In this document: piece by piece, positions 42,787-52,840 of the stretch
How the letters are laid out: every line of letters begins with the position of its first letter
How positions within the stretch are numbered: position 1 is the stretch's first letter
Origin: Nitrospirota bacterium
Lineage (GTDB): Bacteria; Nitrospirota; Thermodesulfovibrionia; UBA6902; JAJYJJ01
Assembly: GCA_021789595.1 (NCBI GenBank)
Contig: JAJYJJ010000010.1
Location: 1 to 64,000, forward strand
Length of the DNA: 64,000 nucleotides
Direction: 5' to 3'
Program-made: the position numbers and the translations under genes
Notes under the pieces: generated by a model
The model's input: the letters and a program-made list of their open reading frames with translations, nothing else
Told to the model about the DNA's origin: nothing
Database searches by the model: none

Positions 42787-44579
42787 TGAGAAGCCATGGA
42801 TGCGGCGAGCTTGATAAAAAAGAGATAGGCAAAGAGGTTGTTCTGACAGGCTGGACGCATAGGCGCAGGGACCATGGCGGGCTTATATTTATTGATCTGA
42901 GGGACATGACAGGCACTATACAGATAGTCTTCAGTCCAGAGGCCGATGCCTCTACACACAGCCTTGCCCATGCACTAAGGAACGAGTATGTCCTTTATGT
43001 GAAGGGAATGGTAAGGAAGAGGCCTGATGGTACGGAAAACCCATCCATCCCTTCAGGAGATATAGAGGTTGTGGCAGATGAACTCAAGATATTAAACACA
43101 TCCAAACCGCTTCCGTTTATGATAGAGGATGATTCAGATGCATCAGAGAGCCTTCGTCTCAGATACCGCTATCTCGATATGAGAAGGCCTGTTATACAGA
43201 AAAATATCTTATTAAGGCATGATGTAACAAGGATAGTAAGGGACTATCTCAATGAGAAGGCTTTCTTAGAGATAGAAACGCCGATGCTCACAAAGAGCAC
43301 ACCTGAAGGTGCAAGGGATTATCTTGTACCAAGCAGGGTAAACCCCGGCCAGTTCTATGCATTGCCTCAATCACCGCAGTTATTCAAACAGATACTGATG
43401 GTCGCTGGTCTTGAGAGGTATTACCAGATTGCAAGATGCTTCAGGGACGAGGACCTGAGGGCAGACAGGCAGCCAGAGTTCACACAGATAGACATGGAGA
43501 TGTCCTTTGTAACCCCGGAGGATATAATGGGACTGATAGAGGGTATGATGAAGAGGCTCCTCAGTGATGTAATGGATAAGCCATTGGATATTCCCTTTAA
43601 GAGATTTACATACCAGGAGGTCATTGACAGGTTTGGCTCGGACAAGCCTGATATAAGATTTGCCCTTGAGCTTAAGGATGTAGGCGATATTGTGAAGGAC
43701 TCCTCATTCAAGGTCTTTCTTGATACCCTGTCTGAAGGAGGCATGGTCAAGGGCATCAATGCAAAGGGGCTTGCAGGGTATTCAAGAAAAGACATAGACA
43801 TGCTTACAGAGGAGGTAAAGGGCTTTGGCGCAAAGGGTCTTGCATGGATAAGGGTAAAACAGGGGTTTGAATCGCCTATAGCAAAGTTCTTCCCTGAACA
43901 GACACTTAATGCGATTGCAGACAGGTTAGAGGCCAGAGACGGGGACATTCTGCTTTTCATAGCGGACAGGCCAGAGGTTGTTACAGAGGCATTGGGCCGG
44001 CTGAGGCTTGAGCTTGGCAGGAGACTGAATCTCATACGGCATGACGAATTCAATTTTGCATGGATAACAGACTTCCCGCTGCTTGAATGGAATGATGAGG
44101 AGGGCAGGTTGCAGGCCATGCACCACCCCTTTACATCGCCGGTTGACGAGGATATAGAAAAACTCTTTTCAATAAACACCTCTGAGCTCAGAAACCCGAA
44201 ATCTGAGCTTTCCTCTGTTAAGGCAAAGGCATATGACATCGTCCTTAATGGATATGAGATAGGAGGCGGAAGCATCCGTATACACAGTACAGACATCCAG
44301 AAAAGGATGTTTGAGATACTCAATATCTCTGATGAGGATGCGCAGAGGAAATTCGGCTTTCTGCTTGAGGCGCTTGAATATGGTGCGCCTCCCCACGGCG
44401 GCATTGCCCTCGGCCTTGACAGGCTTGTAATGATACTTGCAGGGGCTGATTCCATAAGGGATGTCATTGCATTCCCAAAGACACAAAAGGCGGTCTGTCC
44501 ATTGAGCAATGCCCCGTCTTCTGTAACAGATAAACAACTCAGAGAGCTGCATATAAAACTCGATATACTGACGGAGTGA
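42786..44579 (+). CDS. aspS: Aspartyl-tRNA synthetase
   Basis: A 597-residue class II synthetase of the bacterial long type. The OB-fold anticodon domain starts [15 protein letters not shown], motif 2 is [20 protein letters not shown] and motif 3 is [13 protein letters not shown], with the GAD insertion (about 285-430) between motifs 2 and 3. The last residues contain a normal PxxxxA tail. It overlaps rluB by one base and is followed 3 bases later by a ferredoxin. Whether it is discriminating or charges tRNA-Asn cannot be told. Confidence 0.97.
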   Translation: MRSHGCGELDKKEIGKEVVLTGWTHRRRDHGGLIFIDLRDMTGTIQIVFSPEADASTHSLAHALRNEYVLYVKGMVRKRPDGTENPSIPSGDIEVVADELKILNTSKPLPFMIEDDSDASESLRLRYRYLDMRRPVIQKNILLRHDVTRIVRDYLNEKAFLEIETPMLTKSTPEGARDYLVPSRVNPGQFYALPQSPQLFKQILMVAGLERYYQIARCFRDEDLRADRQPEFTQIDMEMSFVTPEDIMGLIEGMMKRLLSDVMDKPLDIPFKRFTYQEVIDRFGSDKPDIRFALELKDVGDIVKDSSFKVFLDTLSEGGMVKGINAKGLAGYSRKDIDMLTEEVKGFGAKGLAWIRVKQGFESPIAKFFPEQTLNAIADRLEARDGDILLFIADRPEVVTEALGRLRLELGRRLNLIRHDEFNFAWITDFPLLEWNDEEGRLQAMHHPFTSPVDEDIEKLFSINTSELRNPKSELSSVKAKAYDIVLNGYEIGGGSIRIHSTDIQKRMFEILNISDEDAQRKFGFLLEALEYGAPPHGGIALGLDRLVMILAGADSIRDVIAFPKTQKAVCPLSNAPSSVTDKQLRELHIKLDILTE

Positions 44580-44582
44580 GGC

Positions 44583-44768
44583 ATGAAGGCCATGGTTGAT
44601 GAGGACAAGTGCATCGGCTGCGGAAACTGTGAGCAGGTCTGTCCTGCTGTATTTCACCTTGAAGAAGAAAAGGCAAAGGTCATAGACCCGGAGGGATGTG
44701 ATTTTGTTGACTGCTGTGAGGCAGCAGCAGAGAACTGTCCTGTTGAGGCAATAGGCATAGTAGAGTGA
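44583..44768 (+). CDS. 4Fe-4S ferredoxin
   Basis: A 61-residue ferredoxin with a single 4Fe-4S motif, C-I-G-C-G-N-C-E-Q-V-C-P near the N-terminus, and later cysteines CDFVDCCEAAAENCP, the pattern of monocluster ferredoxins with a partner Cys at the end. It carries low-potential electrons. It begins 3 bases after aspS and precedes selA by 47 bases, so it may be cotranscribed with these. Confidence 0.9.
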   Translation: MKAMVDEDKCIGCGNCEQVCPAVFHLEEEKAKVIDPEGCDFVDCCEAAAENCPVEAIGIVE

Positions 44769-44815
44769 AGCAGGGCATTACAATAAACCGTTACTGATTG
44801 AGGTAATGAGCATCC

Positions 44816-46228
44816 ATGAATGAAAGGCAGAGGCTTCTTTCCCAGATACCATCTGTTGATGAGCTTTTAAAACTAAAGACAGTAGAGGGCTGGCTGAAGG
44901 CATACCCAAGGGGCGTAGTACTCACGGCCATTAGACATACCCTCGATATAAAGCGGGCATTGATATTAGCGGGTGAGACCCCTGAGATGACAACAGGGGC
45001 GATACTGGATAAGATAGGGGAGTCAATAAAGCGGCTCTCCACCTACAGGCTCAGGCCTCTTATAAACGCCACAGGCATTATCATCCATACCAATCTCGGC
45101 CGCTCCCTGCTTTCAAAAAGGGCAATTGAAAATATATGCAGTATATCCAACAGATACTCAAACCTTGAGTATGACCTGTCGAATGGAAAAAGGGGCAAGA
45201 GATATTCCCACATAAAGGAGATACTCAGGGAGATAACAGGGGCGGAGGATGCTATTGTCGTCAATAACAATGCAGCAGCGGTTCTGCTTTCCCTTAATAC
45301 CATTGCCAAAGGTAAAGAGGTTATCGTCTCAAGGGGCGAGCTTGTTGAGATAGGAGGTTCATTCAGAATCCCCGATGTTATGGCCTCAAGCGGTGCGGTC
45401 ATGAGGGAGGTCGGGACAACAAACAAGACCCATCTCAGGGACTACGAGGATGCCGTAAATGAAAACACCGCACTTTTGCTAAAGGTTCATACAAGCAATT
45501 ACAGGATAATTGGTTTTACAGCAGATGTGCCTGTTGCAGATATTGCGGCGATTGGGGCTGAAAGAGGGATACCAACGATGTTTGATCTCGGAAGCGGATG
45601 CCTTATAGACCTGTCCAGATATGGCATTGATGGAGAGCCAAATGCCAGGGATATAATAAAGGCAGGGGTTGATATTGTAAGCTTCAGCGGCGATAAACTG
45701 CTTGGCGGACCGCAGGGTGGTGTTATTGCAGGCAAGAAACACATCATCGAAAGGCTTGAGAAAAACCCGCTCACAAGGGCGCTCAGGATAGATAAATTGA
45801 CCCTTGCAGCTCTTGAGGCAACTCTGATGGAATACAGAGACGAGCAGAAGGCTGTTGAAAATATCCCGACGCTCAAGATGCTCTTACAGCCGATAAAGGA
45901 GATTAAAAACAGGGCACTCAGGATTGCAAAGGCCATAAAGGGTATCGCCATAAAGGATATCGAGGGGATAGATGTAGATGTCTTTCAGGAGTATTCCCAG
46001 GCAGGGGGCGGTTCACTTCCAGAGGCAGCGCTTCCAACATATGTCGTATCCATCAGGACAGCGGGGCTAACAGTAAATACCATCGAAGAGATATTAAGGA
46101 CTGGAGAGCCGCCTGTCATTGTGAGGATCAAGGATGATGCAGCCCTCTTTGATGCAAGGACAATACAGGATGCTGAGGTAGGAGAATTGGCAGGCCGTAT
46201 TAGATCAGCCCTTCGTGATCGCGATTAG
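44816..46228 (+). CDS. selA: L-seryl-tRNA(Sec) selenium transferase
   Basis: A 470-residue PLP enzyme that converts Ser-tRNA(Sec) to Sec-tRNA(Sec). It begins with the N-terminal [11 protein letters not shown] domain, the fold-type I core contains [20 protein letters not shown], the PLP lysine motif [16 protein letters not shown] and the C-terminal [10 protein letters not shown] segment. It is followed 8 bases later by selB. Its presence shows that the organism makes selenocysteine; a selenoprotein candidate lies at 59708. No selC tRNA was recognised in the window. Confidence 0.96.
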   Translation: MNERQRLLSQIPSVDELLKLKTVEGWLKAYPRGVVLTAIRHTLDIKRALILAGETPEMTTGAILDKIGESIKRLSTYRLRPLINATGIIIHTNLGRSLLSKRAIENICSISNRYSNLEYDLSNGKRGKRYSHIKEILREITGAEDAIVVNNNAAAVLLSLNTIAKGKEVIVSRGELVEIGGSFRIPDVMASSGAVMREVGTTNKTHLRDYEDAVNENTALLLKVHTSNYRIIGFTADVPVADIAAIGAERGIPTMFDLGSGCLIDLSRYGIDGEPNARDIIKAGVDIVSFSGDKLLGGPQGGVIAGKKHIIERLEKNPLTRALRIDKLTLAALEATLMEYRDEQKAVENIPTLKMLLQPIKEIKNRALRIAKAIKGIAIKDIEGIDVDVFQEYSQAGGGSLPEAALPTYVVSIRTAGLTVNTIEEILRTGEPPVIVRIKDDAALFDARTIQDAEVGELAGRIRSALRDRD

Positions 46229-46236
46229 ATTGAGAT

Positions 46237-48117
46237 ATGCGATATGTAATACTTGGCACAGCAGGCCATATAGACCACGGTAAAAGCACACTTGTAAAGG
46301 CCCTTACAGGCATAGACCCTGACAGGCTGAAGGAAGAGAAAGAGCGCGGCATTACCATCGACCTGGGCTTTGCCGACCTGTCTTATCCAGATGGATTAAG
46401 GATCGGTATCGTTGATGTCCCCGGGCATGAGAGATTGATAAAGAACATGCTTGCAGGCGCAGGTGGTATTGATATGGTTATCCTCGTCATAGCAGCAGAT
46501 GAGGGGATCATGCCGCAAAGCCGTGAGCACCTGCATATATGCAATCTTCTCAGGATAAAGACAGGGATTATCGCTATCACAAAGGCAGACCTTGTTGATG
46601 AGGAATGGCTTGAACTTGTTACAGGAGAGATAAGGGATTTTGTAAAGGGGACATTCCTTGAAGGGGCAGAGATTATTCCTGTATCAGCAAAGACAGGATA
46701 CAATCTCGATCTCCTGAAGGATAGCATCAGGGATGCGGCTAACAGGGTCGAGCCGAAATCCATCAAGGGCCCTTTCAGGCTGCCTATAGACAGGGTTTTT
46801 ACACTTAAGGGCTTTGGTACAATAATAACAGGCACGGCAGTCTCTGGAGGCATCAGCCTTGATGAAACCATTGATATCCTGCCAAAAGGGCTGAAGGCAA
46901 GGGGCAGGTCTTTACAGAGTCATGGAGAATCTGTAAAGACCGCTTATGCAGGCCAGAGGGTAGCCATAAACATCCAGGGCATAGAAAAAGAGGCCATCCA
47001 GAGGGGGGATGTGATTGCTACCGCAGGCATATTCCATCCAACCACGGTTATCGATGCTAAAGTAGAAATCCTTCCCGATGCCCCCTCTGTAAAGAGCAGA
47101 AGCCTTATCCATTTTCACATAGGCACCTCTGAGATTGTTGCAAGGATAATACTGTATGACAGGGACATACTAAAGGCAGGGCAAGAATCTTACTGTCAGC
47201 TCAGACTCCAGTCACCTGTGATTGCTGTATCAGGCGACAGGTATATCATAAGGCGTTTCTCGCCATTACAGACCATTGGCGGCGGAGATGTCCTTGACCC
47301 TAACCCGAGGAGGAGAAAGAGGACTGAAGGCGTCGAGGATCTGGTTACATATGAGAAAGGCATATTGAAGGGCAAACTCTCTTTCAAGATATTAAAGGCA
47401 GGCATTGCTGGAATGACAGGGTTATCCCTTAATGGCTGGATAAAGGCAGAGCCTGATGCCATAAGTAATGCCGTCAAAGAAATGGAAAGGGATAGTGAGG
47501 TCATTAATCTTGACGATGTCCTTATACACAGGGATTCCTATAATAACTTCAGGGATAAGGCCATAGCATATCTGAGGGATTTTCATAAAGATAATCCATT
47601 AAGATCAGGTGTATCAAAGGAGGAGCTGAGGGCAGTATTCAAGGGCATTGATCAGAGGCTCTTTAACAGCCTCCTCATCTCGTTAAAAGAGACAGTGATA
47701 GAAAAGGATATTGTAAGGCTAAAGGATTTCAGGATAGCCTTAACTGAGGCAGACAAGGGCATAAAGGACAGGATCCTCCAGTTATATAAAAAAGGAGGTT
47801 TTCAGCCGCCTATGAAGGAGGAGCTCTGCCGTGGCCTTTCAATGGACATGAGGGAGGCATCTGACCTGCTCAAGCTCATGGCAAAAGAGGGCCTGCTTGT
47901 AAGGATAACAGATTCCCTTTTTATCACTGCTGAAAACTATGCAGGGATGATGGATGCCCTCAGGAGGTTCTTTGCCGAAAACCAGGAGATGGCTGTTTCA
48001 GAGTTCAGGGACATCCTCGGAACAACCCGCAAATACGCCCTTCCCTTTCTCGAATACCTGGACTCCAGTAAGATTACCATGAGGGTTGGTGATAAAAGGA
48101 GATTTATCGTGAAATAA
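46237..48117 (+). CDS. selB: Selenocysteine-specific elongation factor
   Basis: A 626-residue EF-Tu-like GTPase. P-loop [17 protein letters not shown], switch [10 protein letters not shown], and NKxD-like TKADLV lead the EF-Tu core (1-350). The C-terminal part has four winged-helix domains ending [19 protein letters not shown], which bind the SECIS hairpin of selenoprotein mRNAs. It delivers Sec-tRNA at UGA codons. It ends in a 14-base convergent overlap with uvrA. The gene pair selA-selB is intact. Confidence 0.96.
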   Translation: MRYVILGTAGHIDHGKSTLVKALTGIDPDRLKEEKERGITIDLGFADLSYPDGLRIGIVDVPGHERLIKNMLAGAGGIDMVILVIAADEGIMPQSREHLHICNLLRIKTGIIAITKADLVDEEWLELVTGEIRDFVKGTFLEGAEIIPVSAKTGYNLDLLKDSIRDAANRVEPKSIKGPFRLPIDRVFTLKGFGTIITGTAVSGGISLDETIDILPKGLKARGRSLQSHGESVKTAYAGQRVAINIQGIEKEAIQRGDVIATAGIFHPTTVIDAKVEILPDAPSVKSRSLIHFHIGTSEIVARIILYDRDILKAGQESYCQLRLQSPVIAVSGDRYIIRRFSPLQTIGGGDVLDPNPRRRKRTEGVEDLVTYEKGILKGKLSFKILKAGIAGMTGLSLNGWIKAEPDAISNAVKEMERDSEVINLDDVLIHRDSYNNFRDKAIAYLRDFHKDNPLRSGVSKEELRAVFKGIDQRLFNSLLISLKETVIEKDIVRLKDFRIALTEADKGIKDRILQLYKKGGFQPPMKEELCRGLSMDMREASDLLKLMAKEGLLVRITDSLFITAENYAGMMDALRRFFAENQEMAVSEFRDILGTTRKYALPFLEYLDSSKITMRVGDKRRFIVK

Positions 48118-50830
48118 GCATCTCCCTCAGTGCCCTCCCTGTATAGGATTCCTTTGCTCCTGCCACTGTCTCAGGGGTCCCTTCAGCCACAATTCTTCCT
48201 CCATTATCGCCGCCTTCAGGACCCAGGTCTATGACCCAATCAGCACACTTTATCACATCAAGGTTATGCTCAACAACTACAACTGTATTGCCTGCATCAA
48301 CAAGCTCGTTAAGGACATGGAGGAGTTTTTTAATATCGTCAAAATGAAGGCCGACTGTTGGTTCATCAAGGATATAGAGATAATCCCTTCTCTGCCTTCT
48401 ACCGAGCTCGGCACATATCTTGAGCCTCTGTGCCTCTCCGCCTGAGAGCGTAGTTGCTGACTGACCAAGCCTGAGATAGCCAAGGCCGACATCTGCCATA
48501 AGCTGCAGCCTGCGCTCAAGCCCATGGGTGTCCTTGAAAAACTCGATGGCCTCTGTAACGGTCATATTAAATATCTGATGTATGTCCTTGCCCTTGTATG
48601 TGACTCTTAATGCCTCTGCCTTATACCTCTTCCCGCCGCAATGCTCGCATTTCACATAGAGGTCCTCAAAGAAATACATCTCAAGCCGCTGAAAGCCCTC
48701 GCCCTTGCATGCCTCACACCTTCCGCCAGGCACATTAAAGGAAAAACTTCCCGGGGTATAGCCCAGTGCCTTTGCCTCTGCCTGGGATGAAAAGAGCCTC
48801 CTTATGGCATCAAATGCCTTTATGTATGTCACGGGATTTGACCGTGGGGTCCGACCAATCGGGCTCTGCTGTATAATCTTCACGCCTTTCAAATACTCAA
48901 TGCCCTCAATGCAGTCATAAGGCTGAGGTGTATCGAATCGTATCTTAAATGCCCTTGCCAATGCCTTATAAAGGGTATCCTCAATAAGGGTGCTCTTGCC
49001 AGAACCAGAAACACCTGTAATACAGGTAAGGCCTTGAATGGGGATACGGAGGTCTATTGCCTTGAGATTATTGCCCTTACAGCCGTATAGTCTAAGCCAC
49101 CGCCTATCGCTCTTTCTTCTTATCACTGGAACAGGTATCTCCTCTGCACCCCTTAAATACCTGGCTGTCAGGGTCTTTGCCTGCATGAGGAATTCCTCCG
49201 TTGTCCCTGAAAACATCAGCCTGCCGCCTTTTTCGCCTCCTCCAGGGCCGAGTTCAACAATCCAGTCTGCGGCATTAATCATGCTCCTGTCATGCTCGAC
49301 AATAATAATGGTATTTCCTGCCTTTGAAAGCTCCCTTACAATGGATGCAATCCGCTCTGTGTCTGTCTGATGAAGGCCGACTGTCGGCTCATCAAGGACA
49401 TAGAGGGTGCCTGTGAGCCTTGATGCAAGCTGATTTGCAAGATTTATCCTCTGTGCCTCACCCCCTGAGAGGCTCTTTGAAAGCCTGTCTAAGGTTAAAT
49501 AGCCAAGCTCAACCCTGAGGAGGAAATCAAGCTTAAGCCCTATCTGCCTTAGTATCTCTGAGGAAAGCTGCCTTTCGTGTCCTGTAATATCAAGTCCACT
49601 AAAAAAATCATAAAGCCCCTTTATGGACATGGCTGAAAGCTCTGCGATATTGCGGCCGTTAATCCTATAGCTGAGGGCATCTTTCTTGAGCCTGCTGCCG
49701 CCGCACACAGGGCATGGTACAGCCTTTCTGTAACGGCTCAAAAAGACCCTGACATGGAGCTTGTATTTCCTTTCCTCGAGGTCTTCAAAAAAATCCTTTA
49801 TACCATAAAAATCAGGAGAGCCTTCATGGATAAGCCTTTTTGCCTCATCTGATAAATCCTTATAGGGGATGTTTATGTCTATGCCATAGCCCTTTGCCTT
49901 CTTGAGAAACTGGTTCTTCCACCATCTTGCAGCAGGCTTGTTCCATGGCTCTATTGCCCCTTCCTTGAGCGATAGATCCTTGTCAGGGATTACAAGTTCA
50001 TCATCGTATCTTAGTATATTCCCAAAGCCCTTACATTCAGGGCATGCCCCAATCGGATGATTAAAGGAAAATAAAAGCGGTTGAGGTTTTGGGAGGTCAA
50101 TACCGCATACATCACAGCGAAGCCTGTCAGAGAATCTGATTGAACCCTCTTGCAGCAGATCAATGATCACTGTGCCATTGCCTTGCCTCCATGCAATCTC
50201 TATAGAATCCCCGAGTCTTTGTCCATCCCTTATAACGAGCCTGTCAAGCACAACCTCTATTGGGCTATAGAATTGGACAGTATCCTGATATTTCTCTGTA
50301 ATCTCGCCGTTTATCCTGAAACGGATATAGCCCTTTTTTCTTAGTTCGGCCGTTGTCTCTGAAGATTCAAAGATTACGAGAGCCTTTTTGCCATAATGCC
50401 TTTCGAGGAGTTCCTTAATCACAAGGGAAGCAGACCACTGCCTGAGTTCTCTGCCGCATAAAGGACAATAGGGCCTCCCTATCTTTGCATATAAAAGCCT
50501 GAGATAGTCAAAGACCTCTGTTGATGTCCCAACGGTAGAGCGGGAAGCCTTGTAGGGGTTATGCTGCTCAAGGGCAATAGCAGGCCTGATATTCCTTATG
50601 GAATCAACATCAGGTCTGTCAAGCTTTTCAAGGAAAAGCCTCGCATAGGTAGAAAGGGATTCTATAAACCTCCACTGGCCCTCCACAAAGATCGTATCAA
50701 AGCATAGAGAGGATTTTCCTGAACCCGATACCCCTGTTATGACTATTACCCTGTTATGCGGAAGCCTGAGGTCTATGCCTTTCAGATTATTCTGCCTTGC
50801 ACCTTCTATGATCAGCTCGTCTCTGGACAT
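48104..50830 (-). CDS. uvrA: Excinuclease ABC subunit A
   Basis: A 908-residue DNA-damage recognition ATPase. Two Walker A motifs (GVSGSGKSSLCFD and GVSGSGKSTLIED), two ABC signatures (LSGGEAQR) and zinc modules (CDVCGIDLPKPQ...CPECKGFG; CEACKGEGFQ...CEHCGGKRY) are present. The C-terminus ends soon after the second Walker B region, so the protein is slightly shorter than typical 940-residue forms. It works with UvrB and UvrC in nucleotide excision repair. It overlaps selB convergently by 14 bases. Confidence 0.96.
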   Translation of the reverse strand: MSRDELIIEGARQNNLKGIDLRLPHNRVIVITGVSGSGKSSLCFDTIFVEGQWRFIESLSTYARLFLEKLDRPDVDSIRNIRPAIALEQHNPYKASRSTVGTSTEVFDYLRLLYAKIGRPYCPLCGRELRQWSASLVIKELLERHYGKKALVIFESSETTAELRKKGYIRFRINGEITEKYQDTVQFYSPIEVVLDRLVIRDGQRLGDSIEIAWRQGNGTVIIDLLQEGSIRFSDRLRCDVCGIDLPKPQPLLFSFNHPIGACPECKGFGNILRYDDELVIPDKDLSLKEGAIEPWNKPAARWWKNQFLKKAKGYGIDINIPYKDLSDEAKRLIHEGSPDFYGIKDFFEDLEERKYKLHVRVFLSRYRKAVPCPVCGGSRLKKDALSYRINGRNIAELSAMSIKGLYDFFSGLDITGHERQLSSEILRQIGLKLDFLLRVELGYLTLDRLSKSLSGGEAQRINLANQLASRLTGTLYVLDEPTVGLHQTDTERIASIVRELSKAGNTIIIVEHDRSMINAADWIVELGPGGGEKGGRLMFSGTTEEFLMQAKTLTARYLRGAEEIPVPVIRRKSDRRWLRLYGCKGNNLKAIDLRIPIQGLTCITGVSGSGKSTLIEDTLYKALARAFKIRFDTPQPYDCIEGIEYLKGVKIIQQSPIGRTPRSNPVTYIKAFDAIRRLFSSQAEAKALGYTPGSFSFNVPGGRCEACKGEGFQRLEMYFFEDLYVKCEHCGGKRYKAEALRVTYKGKDIHQIFNMTVTEAIEFFKDTHGLERRLQLMADVGLGYLRLGQSATTLSGGEAQRLKICAELGRRQRRDYLYILDEPTVGLHFDDIKKLLHVLNELVDAGNTVVVVEHNLDVIKCADWVIDLGPEGGDNGGRIVAEGTPETVAGAKESYTGRALREMLISR

Positions 50831-50889
50831 CTTATAATTTTAACATATTGTTGCAACAACCCTGATACCTTTACCTTCGTGGTTGTGTG

Positions 50890-50919
50890 TTGACAACCTT
50901 TTGATATTTTTGCTATGCT
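50890..50919 (+). promoter_or_regulatory. Promoter of the lipoprotein gene
   Basis: TTGACA (50890-50895), 18-base spacer and extended -10 TGCTATGCT, core TATGCT (50914-50919), give a strong promoter 45 bases before the ATG at 50965. Confidence 0.65.
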
Positions 50920-50964
50920 TGAGCAACATTCTGCAGTTGCCTGCTAAAGTTTTGGAGGTAGATG

Positions 50965-51441
50965 ATGAAACGGATCTTTTTATTTGTTCTTATGGGTTTT
51001 TTGGTTGTGTGGGCTGTATCATGTTCAAAGGGAGAAAATACTGCACAACAGCCAGTTCAGCCTCAGGCTAAACCTCAAGCGACAGAGCAGGTACAGGCCA
51101 GCCCTCAGGTGCCGACACCACAGCCGCCTCAACCGAACATAAAGCGAGAAAGGGTTAGGGGCATTGTGAAATCCATTAAGGCATCGAAAAACGAGATGGT
51201 AATGGCTGATGACAGCGGCAAGAAGTTGAGCATAAGGGTTGATAAGGATACAATGATAAGGCTGCACGGCATAAGGAGAGATGAGGCTGGAAAAAGGCAG
51301 GGCCCGGAAATGCGGCATGCAATGCCTACAATCAAGGACATAAAGACAGGGGACAATGTAAGGGTAGATATAGAGGAACGCAATGGCAAAAGGCTTGCCC
51401 TCAGGATAGATGTAATGCCTGAGAGAATCAGAAATCATTAG
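50965..51441 (+). CDS. DUF5666-like lipoprotein
   Basis: A 158-residue lipoprotein. Signal and lipobox (VWAVSC, Cys at about 20), a Gln/Pro-rich linker (25-55), then a small beta-rich domain starting RVRGIVKSIKASKNEMVMAD with KLSIRVDKDTMIR, which resembles periplasmic DUF5666/OB-like domains. ATG 50965 lies 6 bases after GGAGG. It is followed by a secretin-type short domain protein 17 bases later, likely cotranscribed. Function unknown. Confidence 0.65.
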   Translation: MKRIFLFVLMGFLVVWAVSCSKGENTAQQPVQPQAKPQATEQVQASPQVPTPQPPQPNIKRERVRGIVKSIKASKNEMVMADDSGKKLSIRVDKDTMIRLHGIRRDEAGKRQGPEMRHAMPTIKDIKTGDNVRVDIEERNGKRLALRIDVMPERIRNH

Positions 51442-51458
51442 ACTGATTTGACAGGATA

Positions 51459-52088
51459 ATGAATAGCGATTGTATAAAGAGTATTCTAAGCGTCCTGCTA
51501 TTGCTGACAGTGGTTTCATCTGCTTCAGCGGATATGCTTTATAATAAAAAGACAGGCAGGCTTATCATCAAGGGCGATGGTGAACCGATAAAGGATATAC
51601 TTACAGAGATAAGCAGTAAGACAGGTATTACCATCAGTTCAAGCATTCCCATCGAAGGGAATAACTATGCCACATTTGAAAACGCCACAATCGATACAGT
51701 ATTAAAGAAACTTCTTAAACCCATGAGTTACGCCCTGCTCTATAAAAAGGGGACGGTCATCGCTGTCGTGATATTTGAGCGTTCAAAGGAGGCATCAGGC
51801 ACATCTGAGGTGGCACGCACCTACACACCGTCTGCAATTCCCACAGCGCCTTCTCCGATTCAGACAGCGCCGCGGGTTGAATCAACTCCAGTCCCTGCAT
51901 CAAACCCGTCAGCATCCATATCAAGGCAGGAGCAGTTTAAGAGCTATGAGGAGCGATTGAAGCAGAGGGAGGAGATGCGGGCAAAGAGGGAGGCAGAGAG
52001 GAGGGCCATGATGGAGCAAAGGAATACCATGGAAGGGCCCCAGGGGATGATGCGTGGCGGGAAGCGAGGGCATCAATCCGGTGATTAA
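51459..52088 (+). CDS. Exported protein with secretin/TonB short N-terminal (STN) domain
   Basis: A 209-residue exported protein. After the signal (1-25, ASA) comes an STN-like domain, KGDGEPIKDILTEISSKTGITISSS with FENATIDTVLKKLLKPMSYALLYKKG, as found in secretins and TonB receptors. The middle is Ser/Pro-rich and the C-terminal 50 residues are a highly charged Arg/Glu/Met coil with RKxE-type repeats. It may scaffold an outer-membrane machine. The stop overlaps the convergent GT2 gene by 4 bases. Confidence 0.7.
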   Translation: MNSDCIKSILSVLLLLTVVSSASADMLYNKKTGRLIIKGDGEPIKDILTEISSKTGITISSSIPIEGNNYATFENATIDTVLKKLLKPMSYALLYKKGTVIAVVIFERSKEASGTSEVARTYTPSAIPTAPSPIQTAPRVESTPVPASNPSASISRQEQFKSYEERLKQREEMRAKREAERRAMMEQRNTMEGPQGMMRGGKRGHQSGD

Positions 52089-52840
52089 CGGCTGTATCTA
52101 CCTTTTATGCTGTTAATTCTTATCTGCAAAAGCTCTGAAAATGTCTTCAGGCTGTCTTTGAAAGGTTTTACCTTCGAGATGCAGGAATTACGCCAGATTA
52201 TGGGCACTTCTTTAATCTTATAGCCAAGGGTATCAGCGATATAAAGTATTTCCACATCAAAACCAAACCCCTTTAATCTCTGAAGTGGAAATATCTGTTC
52301 TGCTACATCCCTTCTGAAGAGCTTAAACCCACATTGTGTATCCCGTATCTTAAGGAGAAGGAGGCTCCGAACCATAAGGTTAAATACCCTGCCCATCATC
52401 TCCCGATAAAAGGGTTGATGAACCTCTATCCTCGATTCTGCAAGTGTCCTTGAGCCTATGACGATGTCAAAACCCCTTTCTATCCAGGTAAATAGGGTAT
52501 CTATCTCCTCTATGGGTGTTGAGAGGTCTGCGTCGCTGAAAAGTATATACTTACCCCTGGCCTCCATAATACCCCGTTTAACTGCCTCTCCCTTGCCCAT
52601 GTTGATGGGGTTTCTGATGAGCCTTAATCCTGGGAAATCCCTTGATGTGTCTGTCACAATATCCGGGGTCCTGTCATTACTGCCGTCGTCAGCCACTATA
52701 ACCTCTGAAATATAGTCTTTCCCTTCAAGGTATTCCTTAATTGCCTTGAGAGATTCCATGAGCCTTGCCTCCTCATTGTAGGCAGGGATAACTATGGATA
52801 GAAAAACATCCTCTCTGCCTATATCCATGTCGGCATCCAT
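52085..52840 (-). CDS. GT2 glycosyltransferase, dolichyl-phosphate glucose/mannose synthase-like
   Basis: A 251-residue family 2 glycosyltransferase. LSIVIPAYNEEARLMESLKAI, IVADDGSNDRT, LFSDADLSTP (DxD) and VIGSRTLAESRIEV with FRDTQCGFKLF-like CGFKLFRRDVAEQIF are the hallmarks of polyprenyl-phosphate sugar synthases. The start at 52840 or 52828 is chosen because the upstream gene ends at 52819 and earlier codons lie within it. It makes the lipid-linked sugar used by the adjacent PMT-type transferase. Confidence 0.85.
   Translation of the reverse strand: MDADMDIGREDVFLSIVIPAYNEEARLMESLKAIKEYLEGKDYISEVIVADDGSNDRTPDIVTDTSRDFPGLRLIRNPINMGKGEAVKRGIMEARGKYILFSDADLSTPIEEIDTLFTWIERGFDIVIGSRTLAESRIEVHQPFYREMMGRVFNLMVRSLLLLKIRDTQCGFKLFRRDVAEQIFPLQRLKGFGFDVEILYIADTLGYKIKEVPIIWRNSCISKVKPFKDSLKTFSELLQIRINSIKGRYSR

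Noticed and set aside
42049-44579. Possible frameshift or fusion between rluB and aspS
   Set aside because: The one-base TAATG overlap is a normal coupled arrangement and both proteins are full length.
43421-44614. A 397-codon frame on the reverse strand inside aspS
   Set aside because: It is the antisense shadow of aspS; its Ser/Leu-rich composition is typical of such shadows and it has no family features.
44769-44815. Search for selC (tRNA-Sec) near selA/selB
   Set aside because: The gaps around selA-selB are too short and no 90-base or longer tRNA-like fold was found in them; it is presumably elsewhere in the genome.
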